Positions 15,331-22,026 of a stretch of 22,026 nucleotides of DNA are shown here, piece by piece (the stretch's first letter is position 1; each line of letters starts with the position of its first letter). The position numbers and the translations under genes were made by a program. The notes under the pieces were generated by a model. It was not told the origin of the DNA. It worked only from the letters and a program-made list of their open reading frames with translations, and searched no databases. Source of the stretch: Bacteroidales bacterium (GTDB taxonomy: Bacteria > Bacteroidota > Bacteroidia > Bacteroidales > UBA932); assembly GCA_017461285.1 (NCBI GenBank), contig JAFTYS010000123.1, positions 1 through 22,026 on the forward strand, read 5' to 3'.

Positions 15331-16623
15331 ATGAAACTAAAATCTTTGATCTTCGGTATGCTCGCTATAGCGGCTGCCGTTGCGTGCAAGCAGGACGAAC
15401 CTGTTGTCACACCGAAACTTGACGTAAGCGGAACAAGCGTGTCTCTTGCGGCTGCGTCAGCTGAGGGCTCGTTTACAGTCACTTCAAACCAGAAATGGAC
15501 AGCAAGCGCTGACGCTGCATGGGTCGGTCTCAATCCTGCATCAGGCGATGCTTCTGACAAGGCTGTTACAGTAAAGGTTACAGCAGAAGACAACACTTCA
15601 GCTGAAGCCAGGACAGCTACCGTTACCGTGAAGGCAGGAAGCCTTACAAAGACCGTATCCGTATCACAGGCCGGAGCTGCTTCTCAGGAGCCAGAACCTG
15701 AACCAGAACCTGAACCAGAGCCAGAGCCAGAACCTGAGCCAGAGCCAGAGCCAGAGCCGATCGTAATGCCGGAGATTCCTGCAGGACTTGTGGCAGTGAC
15801 CCTTTGGGAAGGATCTAAGGAACTTACATGGTCAGATGGAATGCAGGAACTTGCATATGGCGGATATGATTGGTCGCCACGCAAGGTGGGTGAGTATCTG
15901 AAAGTCCTGATTAATCCTGTTGACCCTGCTGCTCCTTGGCAGATCCGTGCGCTGTATGCTGACCCTGAGTATGCATGGACTCCGTTCCCTTCTCTTCCGG
16001 ATTCATACTATCAGCCGACAGACGGAATCGTGGTAATCGAACTGACCGAAGAAATACTGACCCAGCTGAAGAGCCCGAACTACGGACTGATCTTCCATGG
16101 AGAGAATGTAATCCTTACAAAAGTGGAGCTTTATCGTGAAGAAATCGACAATGGCGGTGAGTCGTCAACAGTAGACAATATCTTCGTAAACAGCGGATTC
16201 GAAGACGGAACAACCGGCTGGATGGGCTGGTGGAGCGGATATACCCAGTCTACAGACGAGGGCGTGAACGGAGGTACAGCTATGCTCCTTACACTTAAAG
16301 AATGTACTCAAATGTATGAGGCGCAGCTTGCTCAGGATGTAGCAGCTCTCGAACCGGGCGTATATGCTTATGAATTCTATGCGAAGTCCGAGGCTGCACC
16401 GCATACTATGCAGGTTTATGGCCAGGAACTCGAAAGCGGAAACTATCAGGGAATCTATGGCGCAAATCATGAGGTTACAGCCGAGTGGACTCTATATACA
16501 GGAGAGATCGAGTATACAGGTGAACCTGCCGGAATAACCAGAATCGGTATCCAGTTCGGAAAGGCTGACGCTGCAGACGCTAAGGTCTGGATTGACAACT
16601 TCCAGTTCGGTCCGAAGAAATAA
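15331..16623 (+). CDS. BACON-domain surface lipoprotein with two glycan-binding-like domains
   Basis: The protein has 430 residues. A type II signal peptide ends in AAAVAC (Cys19); the following KQDE resembles the acidic lipoprotein export signal that sends Bacteroidota lipoproteins to the cell surface. A BACON domain (about 27-115, LAAASAEGSFTVTSNQKWTAS...WVGLNPASG) is followed by 12 Glu-Pro pairs (120-143) as a stiff linker. Next comes a domain starting VTLWEGSKELTW and ending GLIFHGENVILTKVELY (about 148-265), as seen in front of Bacteroidota cellulases and xylanases. Last is a CBM4/9-like jelly roll (about 280-428, NIFVNSGFEDGTTGW...KVWIDNFQF). No catalytic domain is present, so I infer a glycan-capture protein. 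It starts 29 bases after the protease gene and overlaps lnt tail to tail. Confidence 0.85.
   Translation: MKLKSLIFGMLAIAAAVACKQDEPVVTPKLDVSGTSVSLAAASAEGSFTVTSNQKWTASADAAWVGLNPASGDASDKAVTVKVTAEDNTSAEARTATVTVKAGSLTKTVSVSQAGAASQEPEPEPEPEPEPEPEPEPEPEPEPIVMPEIPAGLVAVTLWEGSKELTWSDGMQELAYGGYDWSPRKVGEYLKVLINPVDPAAPWQIRALYADPEYAWTPFPSLPDSYYQPTDGIVVIELTEEILTQLKSPNYGLIFHGENVILTKVELYREEIDNGGESSTVDNIFVNSGFEDGTTGWMGWWSGYTQSTDEGVNGGTAMLLTLKECTQMYEAQLAQDVAALEPGVYAYEFYAKSEAAPHTMQVYGQELESGNYQGIYGANHEVTAEWTLYTGEIEYTGEPAGITRIGIQFGKADAADAKVWIDNFQFGPKK
15688..15759 (+). repeat. Hexanucleotide repeat coding for (Glu-Pro)12
   Basis: Twelve tandem 6-base units of the form GAR-CCN encode the Glu-Pro linker of the lipoprotein. 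Third positions vary between units (GAG/GAA, CCA/CCT), so it is an old array rather than a perfect microsatellite. Gain or loss of units would keep the frame and change only linker length. Confidence 0.9.
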
Positions 16624-18235
16624 ATCTGACAATGAGAGCCAGCAGAAGGAGGATGAACAGGAATGTGCAGACACGTCCGGTGATGTCTCCGTGGCTTACA
16701 TAAAAAGTGATGTCTTCCCGCAGCGGAAGCTTACCTTCGATTACAGCCTGCTCCCACCAGGGAGTGGGCTGTAATATTTTTCCTGACGGGCTGATGATTG
16801 CAGATATGCCGGTGTTCGCGCAGCGGGCGATCGCGCGTCGCGTCTCGATCGCGCGGAGCGATGCATAGCTCAGATGCTGCCTGTATCCCGGGGTGTTGCC
16901 CCACCATGCGTCGTTGGTAATGATGGTCATGGCCTTTGCTCCCTTGAGCACATATCCGGTGTAATACTCTCCATATACGGATTCATAGCATACGGCGCAG
17001 CCGACAGGAATGCTTCCGTTGCCGCTTTCAACATGAAGCAGGCTTATCTCATCCTGGCCCACGCATCTTCCCATCACTCCTCCCAGCATGTTGTCGATAG
17101 GGCAGAATATCCTCGGATAAGGGGTGTGCTCGACTCCTACGACCAGCTTGCTCTTGTGGAATATCTCGGTACGCCGGGTCCCGTCTGTTATCAGTGCGGA
17201 GTTGTGCGCCTCGTACCAGAGGCCGTCATCTATCTTGCGCGCTGTGTGGGAAGGGGCCTTCTCAGAGTAGATATAGTCGTATGAAGAGGCTCCGAAAAGG
17301 AGGTTCACTCCCGGATAGTCCTTCAGGAAGGATGTGAATCCTCTCCATGTGCGGCTTCTCGGATAGTCTCCGCAAGTTATGTCGTTAGTGAATGTCTCGG
17401 GAGCGAGCAGAAGGAGCGGACCTGCAGTCGAATCGGCCTTGCGGTGCTTCAGAACCTTCTCAGCCTGCGAAAGCAGGATGCCGTTCTGCTGGGCCTGGGT
17501 CATGGCCTGGAACTTATTGTATGGGTCTATGTTAGGCTGGACGATCACTACGTCGAGCTCTTCCTCCGAAGCCATGGCATTCCGGTAACGGCTTCCGATT
17601 GCTCCGGAAACGATCAGCGGGCCTGCGAAGAGGATGCAGAGGCCTGCGACGGCTGCGGCCTTTGCCTTGCCGTTCCAGCAGTCCCATCTGCCGTCCGAGA
17701 GGCTCGTCATCAGGCCGAATATTCCGAGATTGCAGAGCCATATCCAGAGCGATCCGCCCAGAGCGCCTGTGAGCTCGTACCACTGGATCGCCCAGGTTGT
17801 GCGGGCGAATGAGTTTCCAAGGACTAGCCACGGCCATGAGATCTCGGCGTCAAAATAGAATCTCTCCCATGCTATCCATGTGACCATCAGGAAGATGTAT
17901 GGCAGAGCTCCGGAAAACCTCTTTCTGCTCCATCTGAAAAGTCCGAAGACGAGGGACATCTGCATGGAGTTTGCGAGGATGGCGAATATGCCGCCACCGA
18001 CGGTCGCGTTGCAGACCCAGAAGGTGGTGAATGTGTTCCAAAGGACGAAGGCGGAATAATGATAGACCCACACCCTCTTCTTTTCCATCATTGTGGCTAT
18101 CCTCTCCATGCAGAGCAGGGGGATGAAGCCGAAAAGGGCGAGCAGACCTGTGTGTGGCACAAGAAACGGAACGGACATCATCACTGCGAAGAGCAGCACC
18201 ATTCCCCAGAGTATCATATTTTCCTTTTTCATCAT
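16580..18235 (-). CDS. lnt: Apolipoprotein N-acyltransferase
   Basis: The protein has 551 residues. Lnt adds the third acyl chain to the N-terminal cysteine of lipoproteins at the inner membrane. Hydrophobic helices fill about the first 215 residues, and one more lies near the C-terminus (about 520-540). Between them is the nitrilase-like domain with the expected Glu-Lys-Cys triad: Glu280 (LAPET), Lys361 (FHKSKLVVGVEHTP) and Cys416 (GCAVCYESVYG). The ITNDAWWGNTPG motif (about 439-450) is also typical. Its 3' end overlaps the lipoprotein gene by 44 bases on the opposite strand. The ATG at 18235 gives a normal N-terminus; a second Met follows at once. Confidence 0.93.
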   Translation of the reverse strand: MMKKENMILWGMVLLFAVMMSVPFLVPHTGLLALFGFIPLLCMERIATMMEKKRVWVYHYSAFVLWNTFTTFWVCNATVGGGIFAILANSMQMSLVFGLFRWSRKRFSGALPYIFLMVTWIAWERFYFDAEISWPWLVLGNSFARTTWAIQWYELTGALGGSLWIWLCNLGIFGLMTSLSDGRWDCWNGKAKAAAVAGLCILFAGPLIVSGAIGSRYRNAMASEEELDVVIVQPNIDPYNKFQAMTQAQQNGILLSQAEKVLKHRKADSTAGPLLLLAPETFTNDITCGDYPRSRTWRGFTSFLKDYPGVNLLFGASSYDYIYSEKAPSHTARKIDDGLWYEAHNSALITDGTRRTEIFHKSKLVVGVEHTPYPRIFCPIDNMLGGVMGRCVGQDEISLLHVESGNGSIPVGCAVCYESVYGEYYTGYVLKGAKAMTIITNDAWWGNTPGYRQHLSYASLRAIETRRAIARCANTGISAIISPSGKILQPTPWWEQAVIEGKLPLREDITFYVSHGDITGRVCTFLFILLLLALIVRFISSDRTGSCQSRP

Positions 18236-18255
18236 TCCGGAACGCTAAACACAGA

Positions 18256-18263
18256 CAAAGATA
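18256..18263 (-). promoter_or_regulatory. -7 element for lnt
   Basis: The minus strand reads TATCTTTG, a full TAnnTTTG match, 21 bases upstream of the lnt ATG. No -33 TTG is found at the right distance. It lies back to back with the lysE-side element at 18276-18283. Confidence 0.45.
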
Positions 18264-18275
18264 AGGAAAAATTAC

Positions 18276-18283
18276 TACCTTTG
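18276..18283 (+). promoter_or_regulatory. -7 element for the LysE-DUF362-PASTA-rluD operon
   Basis: TACCTTTG matches TAnnTTTG and ends only 6 bases before the ATG at 18290. Transcription would begin at or within a base or two of the start codon, implying a leaderless message. No clear -33 element is present. Confidence 0.45.
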
Positions 18284-18289
18284 TAAGAT

Positions 18290-18937
18290 ATGTGGATAGA
18301 TATACTTAAAGGTTTTGCAGTAGGCATATGCGCGTCGGCACCGATAGGGCCGATAGCCATTCTTGTCGTGCAGAAATCCTTGAGCAAAGGGCACAAGGCC
18401 GGCTTCGTATCCGGTCTGGGAGCAAGCGTGGTGGACACCCTCTATGCTTCGATAGCGATATTCGCCCTGGCCTTTGCCCAGAAGTTCATCGACGACCACC
18501 AGAACATGATCCTGCTTGCGGGCGGTGCGGTCCTGATAGCCGTAGGCGTCTCTATGGCCTTCTCGAATCCTTTCAGGAAGCTGAAGAGCGACGGCGAGTC
18601 CTCGGTCTCGCCGAAGGACTTCGGACAGGCCGTGGCCATGGGCCTCTCCAACCCTATGGCGATATTCGTCATGTTCACCCTTTTCGCCTTCTTCGGCCTT
18701 GCGGATGATGCTCCGCATACATGGAAGGTGACCCCTATCATCCTGGCTGTGAGCGCGGGATCGGTGACTTACTGGTTCAGCATATCATGGCTTCTGAGCC
18801 GTTTCCATGGAAACTTCCGGATGAGGACGATACTGTGGATAAGCAGGATCACGGGGGCATTGGTAGTAATAATCGGCATAGCCTTGCTGGGGCAGGGACT
18901 CTTCAATGTCTGCTTCAAGGGCATGCCTGTAATCTGA
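18290..18937 (+). CDS. LysE/RhtB-type membrane transporter
   Basis: The protein has 215 residues and about six hydrophobic helices, as in the LysE exporter superfamily of amino-acid efflux proteins. The N-terminal GFAVGICASAPIGPIAILVVQKSLSKGHKAGFVSGLGASVVD segment carries the family's PxGP loop and G-rich helix. GLSNPMAIFVMF (about 122-133) matches the second conserved NP motif. Substrate is unknown. It is the first gene of an operon; the next gene begins 7 bases downstream. Confidence 0.85.
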   Translation: MWIDILKGFAVGICASAPIGPIAILVVQKSLSKGHKAGFVSGLGASVVDTLYASIAIFALAFAQKFIDDHQNMILLAGGAVLIAVGVSMAFSNPFRKLKSDGESSVSPKDFGQAVAMGLSNPMAIFVMFTLFAFFGLADDAPHTWKVTPIILAVSAGSVTYWFSISWLLSRFHGNFRMRTILWISRITGALVVIIGIALLGQGLFNVCFKGMPVI

Positions 18938-18944
18938 TAAGACT

Positions 18945-20087
18945 ATGGAAAAATCAAAGGTGTATTTTATCGATCTTAGGACTGTGCCGGGCAACGACCT
19001 GCTCACGAAGCTTGAGAAACTCATCAAGAGAGCCGGAATCGCAAATGTCGATTTCGACGGAAAGTTCACAGCGATAAAGATCCATTTCGGAGAGCCTGGA
19101 AACATGGCTTATATCCGTCCGAACTATGCGGCCAGGGTCGTGGACGTGGTCCGCTCGCTCGGAGCCAAGGTCTTTCTGACCGACAGCAACACCCTCTATT
19201 CCGGCGGACGCTCCAATGCCGTCGACCATCTCCATGCCGCAATGGAGAACGGTTTCAACAGGATCGGTGCACATGCGGACGTGATAATTGCCGACGGCCT
19301 GAAGGGAACCGACTATAAGGAGGTTCCGTCTGGAGGCCGGTATTGTCCGTCTCCGAAGATAGGTGCGGCCATTGCCGATGCCGATATCGTGATCTCCATG
19401 AACCATTTCAAGGGTCATGAGCAGAGCGGTTTCGGCGGAGCGCTCAAGAACCTCGGCATGGGTTCGGCGAGCGTCGGAGGCAAGCTGGAGCTCCACTCGT
19501 CGTCGCAGCCTTGCATCAATGTCGACAACTGCATCGGCTGCCGCATCTGCGAGAAATACTGCCGCCACGATGCCGTCAAGGTCGTGGACCGCAAGGCGGT
19601 GATCGACTACAGCAAGTGCGTGGGATGCGGCCAGTGCGTGGCTGTGTGCCAGAAGGAGGCGGCTGTAGTGAAGGACTACGATACATCTGAGATGCTCAAC
19701 AGAAAGATCGCGGAATACGCATACGCTGTAGTGAACGGCAAACCGTCGTTCCACATCAGCTTCATAATGAACGTCTCTCCGAACTGCGACTGCTGGAACC
19801 ATAACGATGCAGCCCTCGTTCCGGACATCGGAATCGCAGCCTCATTCGACCCTGTCGCCCTCGACCAGGCATGTGCAGACATGGTGATAGCTGCTCCGAG
19901 CCTCAAGGGCAATGCAATCGCCGACAAGGACCATGAACATGATCATGAGTGCGGCTGCGGCCATCACCACCATAAGGGAGAGGACAAGTTCCGTATAGTC
20001 CATCCGGACACAAACTGGCAGGCCGGCCTTGAATATGGAGAGAAGATCGGGCTCGGCTGCCGCGAATATGAATTGATAAAAGTCTGA
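18945..20087 (+). CDS. DUF362 protein with two [4Fe-4S] clusters and a His-rich insert
   Basis: The protein has 380 residues and no signal peptide. The N-terminal DUF362 domain (about 1-185) has KIHFGEPGN, LTDSNTLYSGGRSNA and MNHFKGHEQSGFGGALKNLGMG. A ferredoxin-type domain follows with two classical clusters: C196xxC199xxC202xxxC206 and C225xxC228xxC231xxxC235. The rest is a DUF362 tail containing NCDCWNHNDAALVPDIG and DPVALDQAC. An unusual segment at about 328-348 (DKDHEHDHECGCGHHHHKGEDK region) has seven or more His plus two Cys and looks like a metal-binding loop. A cytoplasmic redox or iron-sulfur role is inferred. It sits 4 bases before the PASTA gene. Confidence 0.85.
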   Translation: MEKSKVYFIDLRTVPGNDLLTKLEKLIKRAGIANVDFDGKFTAIKIHFGEPGNMAYIRPNYAARVVDVVRSLGAKVFLTDSNTLYSGGRSNAVDHLHAAMENGFNRIGAHADVIIADGLKGTDYKEVPSGGRYCPSPKIGAAIADADIVISMNHFKGHEQSGFGGALKNLGMGSASVGGKLELHSSSQPCINVDNCIGCRICEKYCRHDAVKVVDRKAVIDYSKCVGCGQCVAVCQKEAAVVKDYDTSEMLNRKIAEYAYAVVNGKPSFHISFIMNVSPNCDCWNHNDAALVPDIGIAASFDPVALDQACADMVIAAPSLKGNAIADKDHEHDHECGCGHHHHKGEDKFRIVHPDTNWQAGLEYGEKIGLGCREYELIKV

Positions 20088-20091
20088 TATA

Positions 20092-20916
20092 ATGGCAGGT
20101 AAGGCAAACAAGACAACCAAGAAGAGTTTTTTCAGCAATTGGATCGTCCGTAATCTTCTGATTGCGGTCGTGATAGTCGTCGCCTTGGTGGCAGGCGCAA
20201 TGATCTTCCTCAATCTGGTGACCCAGCACAACAAGGAGCTCTCCGTTCCGGACTTCTCGAACATGAGCGTGCAGGAAGCCGAATACGCGGCGTCCCAGGC
20301 CGGAATGAGAGTGGAAGTGACTGATTCTGTCTTTGTCAAGAGAATGAAGAGGGGATCTGTGTACAGACAGAATCCTGCTCCGGGTGCTAAGGTGAAGGAA
20401 GGCAGGCGTATCGTCCTGACCATCAACGCAGTCAATGCGAAGAAGGTCACGATGCCGAACCTTGTCGGCCTTTCTCTGCGTCAGGCGAAGGCTGAGCTCA
20501 TGTCCAGAGGACTCGTCCTTAACAGGCTGGTATATGTCCAGGACATGGCCACAAACAACGTCCTGCGCCAGCTCAAGGGCAACAGGGAGATCGAGCCGGG
20601 TACGATGGTGGACAGCGAGTCGCCGATAGATCTCGTTCTCGGACTGAACCAGATGGACAACGGTACCTATGTCCCTGATGTGACCGGACTCAAGAATATG
20701 AGCGCAGTAGAGGCCATGTTCGACCACTCTCTTAACGTAAAGGGACTCAAGTTTGACGACACGGTAAAGGATTATGACGACAGCCTCAGCGCAAGGGTAT
20801 ACCGCCAGGTGCCCGGACCGTCAGATTCTGTACGCGTTGCGATGGGAGAGGAAGTGATGCTTTATCTGACCAAGGATGCCGCGAAGATACCTGTAAGGAA
20901 GACTGCCAATGAATAA
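20092..20916 (+). CDS. PASTA domain membrane protein
   Basis: The protein has 274 residues. A basic N-terminus is followed by one transmembrane helix (about 20-42), then three PASTA domains (about 50-115, 118-185 and 187-260), each with the VPDFSNMSVQEAEYAASQAGM-like start and an RQNPAPGAKVKEGRRIVLTI-like end. PASTA domains bind peptidoglycan fragments in kinases and penicillin-binding proteins; here no kinase or transpeptidase is attached. The arrangement PASTA then rluD is common in Bacteroidales, often with a D-Ala-D-Ala ligase gene next, which would be outside the window. It overlaps rluD by 8 bases. Confidence 0.9.
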   Translation: MAGKANKTTKKSFFSNWIVRNLLIAVVIVVALVAGAMIFLNLVTQHNKELSVPDFSNMSVQEAEYAASQAGMRVEVTDSVFVKRMKRGSVYRQNPAPGAKVKEGRRIVLTINAVNAKKVTMPNLVGLSLRQAKAELMSRGLVLNRLVYVQDMATNNVLRQLKGNREIEPGTMVDSESPIDLVLGLNQMDNGTYVPDVTGLKNMSAVEAMFDHSLNVKGLKFDDTVKDYDDSLSARVYRQVPGPSDSVRVAMGEEVMLYLTKDAAKIPVRKTANE

Positions 20917-22018
20917 TTATATGGACTTTGAAGACGATCCTATCAAGGATCTGGACCTGGGAGGAGCCGGCGACGAGGTCGCGTATGAGGACGAACAGCA
21001 GGAGATGTTCGAGCATTATCGCTTCGACATCTCAGCGGGCCAGGTGCCGATGCGCGTCGACAAATATCTCGCGACGCATATGGAGTACACATCCCGCCAC
21101 CGCATCCAGCTTGCCATCAAGGCGGAATATATCCGTGTGAACGAGAAGATCGTCAAGGCAAATTATGTGGTCCGTCCGGGCGATGTGATCAAGTTCGTGA
21201 TGCCTTATCAGCGCCGCGGACTGGAGATACTTCCGGAGGACATCCCTTTGAACATAGTCCATGAGGACGACGACGTGCTTGTCCTGAACAAGGAGGCCGG
21301 AATGGTGGTCCACCCGGGCCACGGCCATTTCAGCGGCACGCTGGTAAATGCCCTTGCCCACCATCTGGGCATCTCGCAAGGTCCTGATGCAGAGGACGAA
21401 AGGATGGGAGTCCTTGTCCACCGTATCGACAAGGATACATCGGGCCTCCTGGTCGTTGCGAAGAACGACGAGGCCCAGCTCGACCTTGCGAAGCAGTTCT
21501 TTGTCCACTCCATCGAGCGCCGCTATGTCGCCATCGTCTGGGGCAATCTGAAGGAAGACGAAGGAACCATCACCGGAAACATCGGTCGCGACCCGAACGA
21601 CCGCATGAGGTTCAAGGTCTTCCCTGAAGGCGACCATGGAAAGCATGCCGTGACCCATTACAAGGTCCTGGAGCGTTTCGGATATGTGACGGTGGTCGAA
21701 TGTCGTCTCGAGACAGGCCGTACCCATCAGATCCGTGTCCATTTCAACTGGATCGGCCACCCGCTCTTCAACGACGAGCGCTACGACGGCGCTGAAATCC
21801 GCAAGGGAACGATATACGCCAAATACCGCCAGTTCATAGAGAACTGCTTCAAGCTCCTGCCTCGCCAGGCCCTCCATGCCAAGACCCTCGGCTTCGTCCA
21901 CCCGCGCACAAAGCAGATGGTCCGCTTCGATTCGAAGCTCCCGGACGACATGCAGGCCCTGATCGACAAATGGCGCAAATACTCCGAAAACATGACCCAG
22001 TTCCTGGAAGAGGAATAG
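20909..22018 (+). CDS. rluD: RluD-family 23S rRNA pseudouridine synthase
   Basis: The protein has 369 residues. An acidic N-terminal extension (about 1-35) precedes an S4 RNA-binding domain (about 46-98, MRVDKYLATHMEYTSRHRIQLAI). The catalytic domain carries HRIDKDTSGLLVVAK with the catalytic Asp174, RYVAIVWG, and LETGRTHQIRVHF. RluA/RluD-class enzymes make pseudouridine in the 23S rRNA helix 69 region, but RluC-type specificity cannot be ruled out by sequence. The ATG at 20909 overlaps the PASTA gene by 8 bases; an in-frame ATG at 20921, 4 bases after that stop, is equally plausible. Confidence 0.92.
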   Translation: MNNYMDFEDDPIKDLDLGGAGDEVAYEDEQQEMFEHYRFDISAGQVPMRVDKYLATHMEYTSRHRIQLAIKAEYIRVNEKIVKANYVVRPGDVIKFVMPYQRRGLEILPEDIPLNIVHEDDDVLVLNKEAGMVVHPGHGHFSGTLVNALAHHLGISQGPDAEDERMGVLVHRIDKDTSGLLVVAKNDEAQLDLAKQFFVHSIERRYVAIVWGNLKEDEGTITGNIGRDPNDRMRFKVFPEGDHGKHAVTHYKVLERFGYVTVVECRLETGRTHQIRVHFNWIGHPLFNDERYDGAEIRKGTIYAKYRQFIENCFKLLPRQALHAKTLGFVHPRTKQMVRFDSKLPDDMQALIDKWRKYSENMTQFLEEE

Positions 22019-22026
22019 AAAAAAGG

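Noticed and set aside
15684..15884. Minus-strand frame with a Gly-Ser repeat
   Set aside because: It is only the antisense reading of the Glu-Pro hexanucleotide array.
18954..19802. Long minus-strand open frame opposite the DUF362 gene
   Set aside because: It mirrors a GC-rich, strongly conserved plus-strand gene, and its translation is low-complexity (His, Val, Ala, Arg-rich). The same applies to the long minus frames opposite the PASTA and rluD genes (19842-20727 and 21032-21901).

Overview
This 22 kb window looks like chromosome from a member of the order Bacteroidales (phylum Bacteroidota). The evidence is: several promoters of the Bacteroidota form (TTG or TTTG about 20 bases upstream of TAnnTTTG), A-rich leaders without Shine-Dalgarno sequences, a BACON-domain surface lipoprotein, an ORF6N protein, and a PASTA-RluD gene pair. 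Core genes are moderately GC-rich. I cannot name a genus from the sequence alone.

Region 1 (about 1-3550) is accessory. A 530-base gene-free stretch holds a small palindrome, a 78-base complex inverted repeat, and a 15-base motif present three times (a hairpin plus one direct copy). A good promoter then drives a gene of the DUF4062 / coiled-coil / TPR family, which is broken by an apparent one-base deletion near 683. The gene is mosaic: its 5' half is GC-rich and its TPR half is sharply AT-rich. An ORF6N-domain gene follows and ends at a two-hairpin terminator region.

Region 2 (3640-7810) is housekeeping: a minus-strand GMP synthase whose glutaminase domain is shortened and lacks its nucleophile, then divergently typA/bipA, a DUF177 (YceD-like) gene, rpmF (L32), a tRNA-Arg(CCT) and a clear intrinsic terminator.

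Region 3 (7864-16623) has a translationally coupled pair of TerB-like genes. A second, strongly matched promoter then precedes a close-packed run: ridA, a membrane-anchored protein of unknown function (overlapping ridA by one base), an acyl-CoA synthetase, a dCMP deaminase and an S41 processing protease. A lipoprotein with a BACON domain, a Glu-Pro linker and two glycan-binding-like domains comes after it.

Region 4 (16580-22018): the apolipoprotein N-acyltransferase gene lnt runs on the minus strand and overlaps the lipoprotein gene tail to tail by 44 bases. Divergent from lnt is an operon of a LysE-type transporter, a DUF362/2x[4Fe-4S] protein with a histidine-rich insert, a PASTA membrane protein and rluD.

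The best candidates for something undescribed are the DUF4062-TPR locus with its repeat-rich upstream region, the GMP synthase with a dead glutaminase domain, the coupled TerB-like pair, and the His-rich DUF362 protein. No complete, recognisable new multi-gene system is visible.
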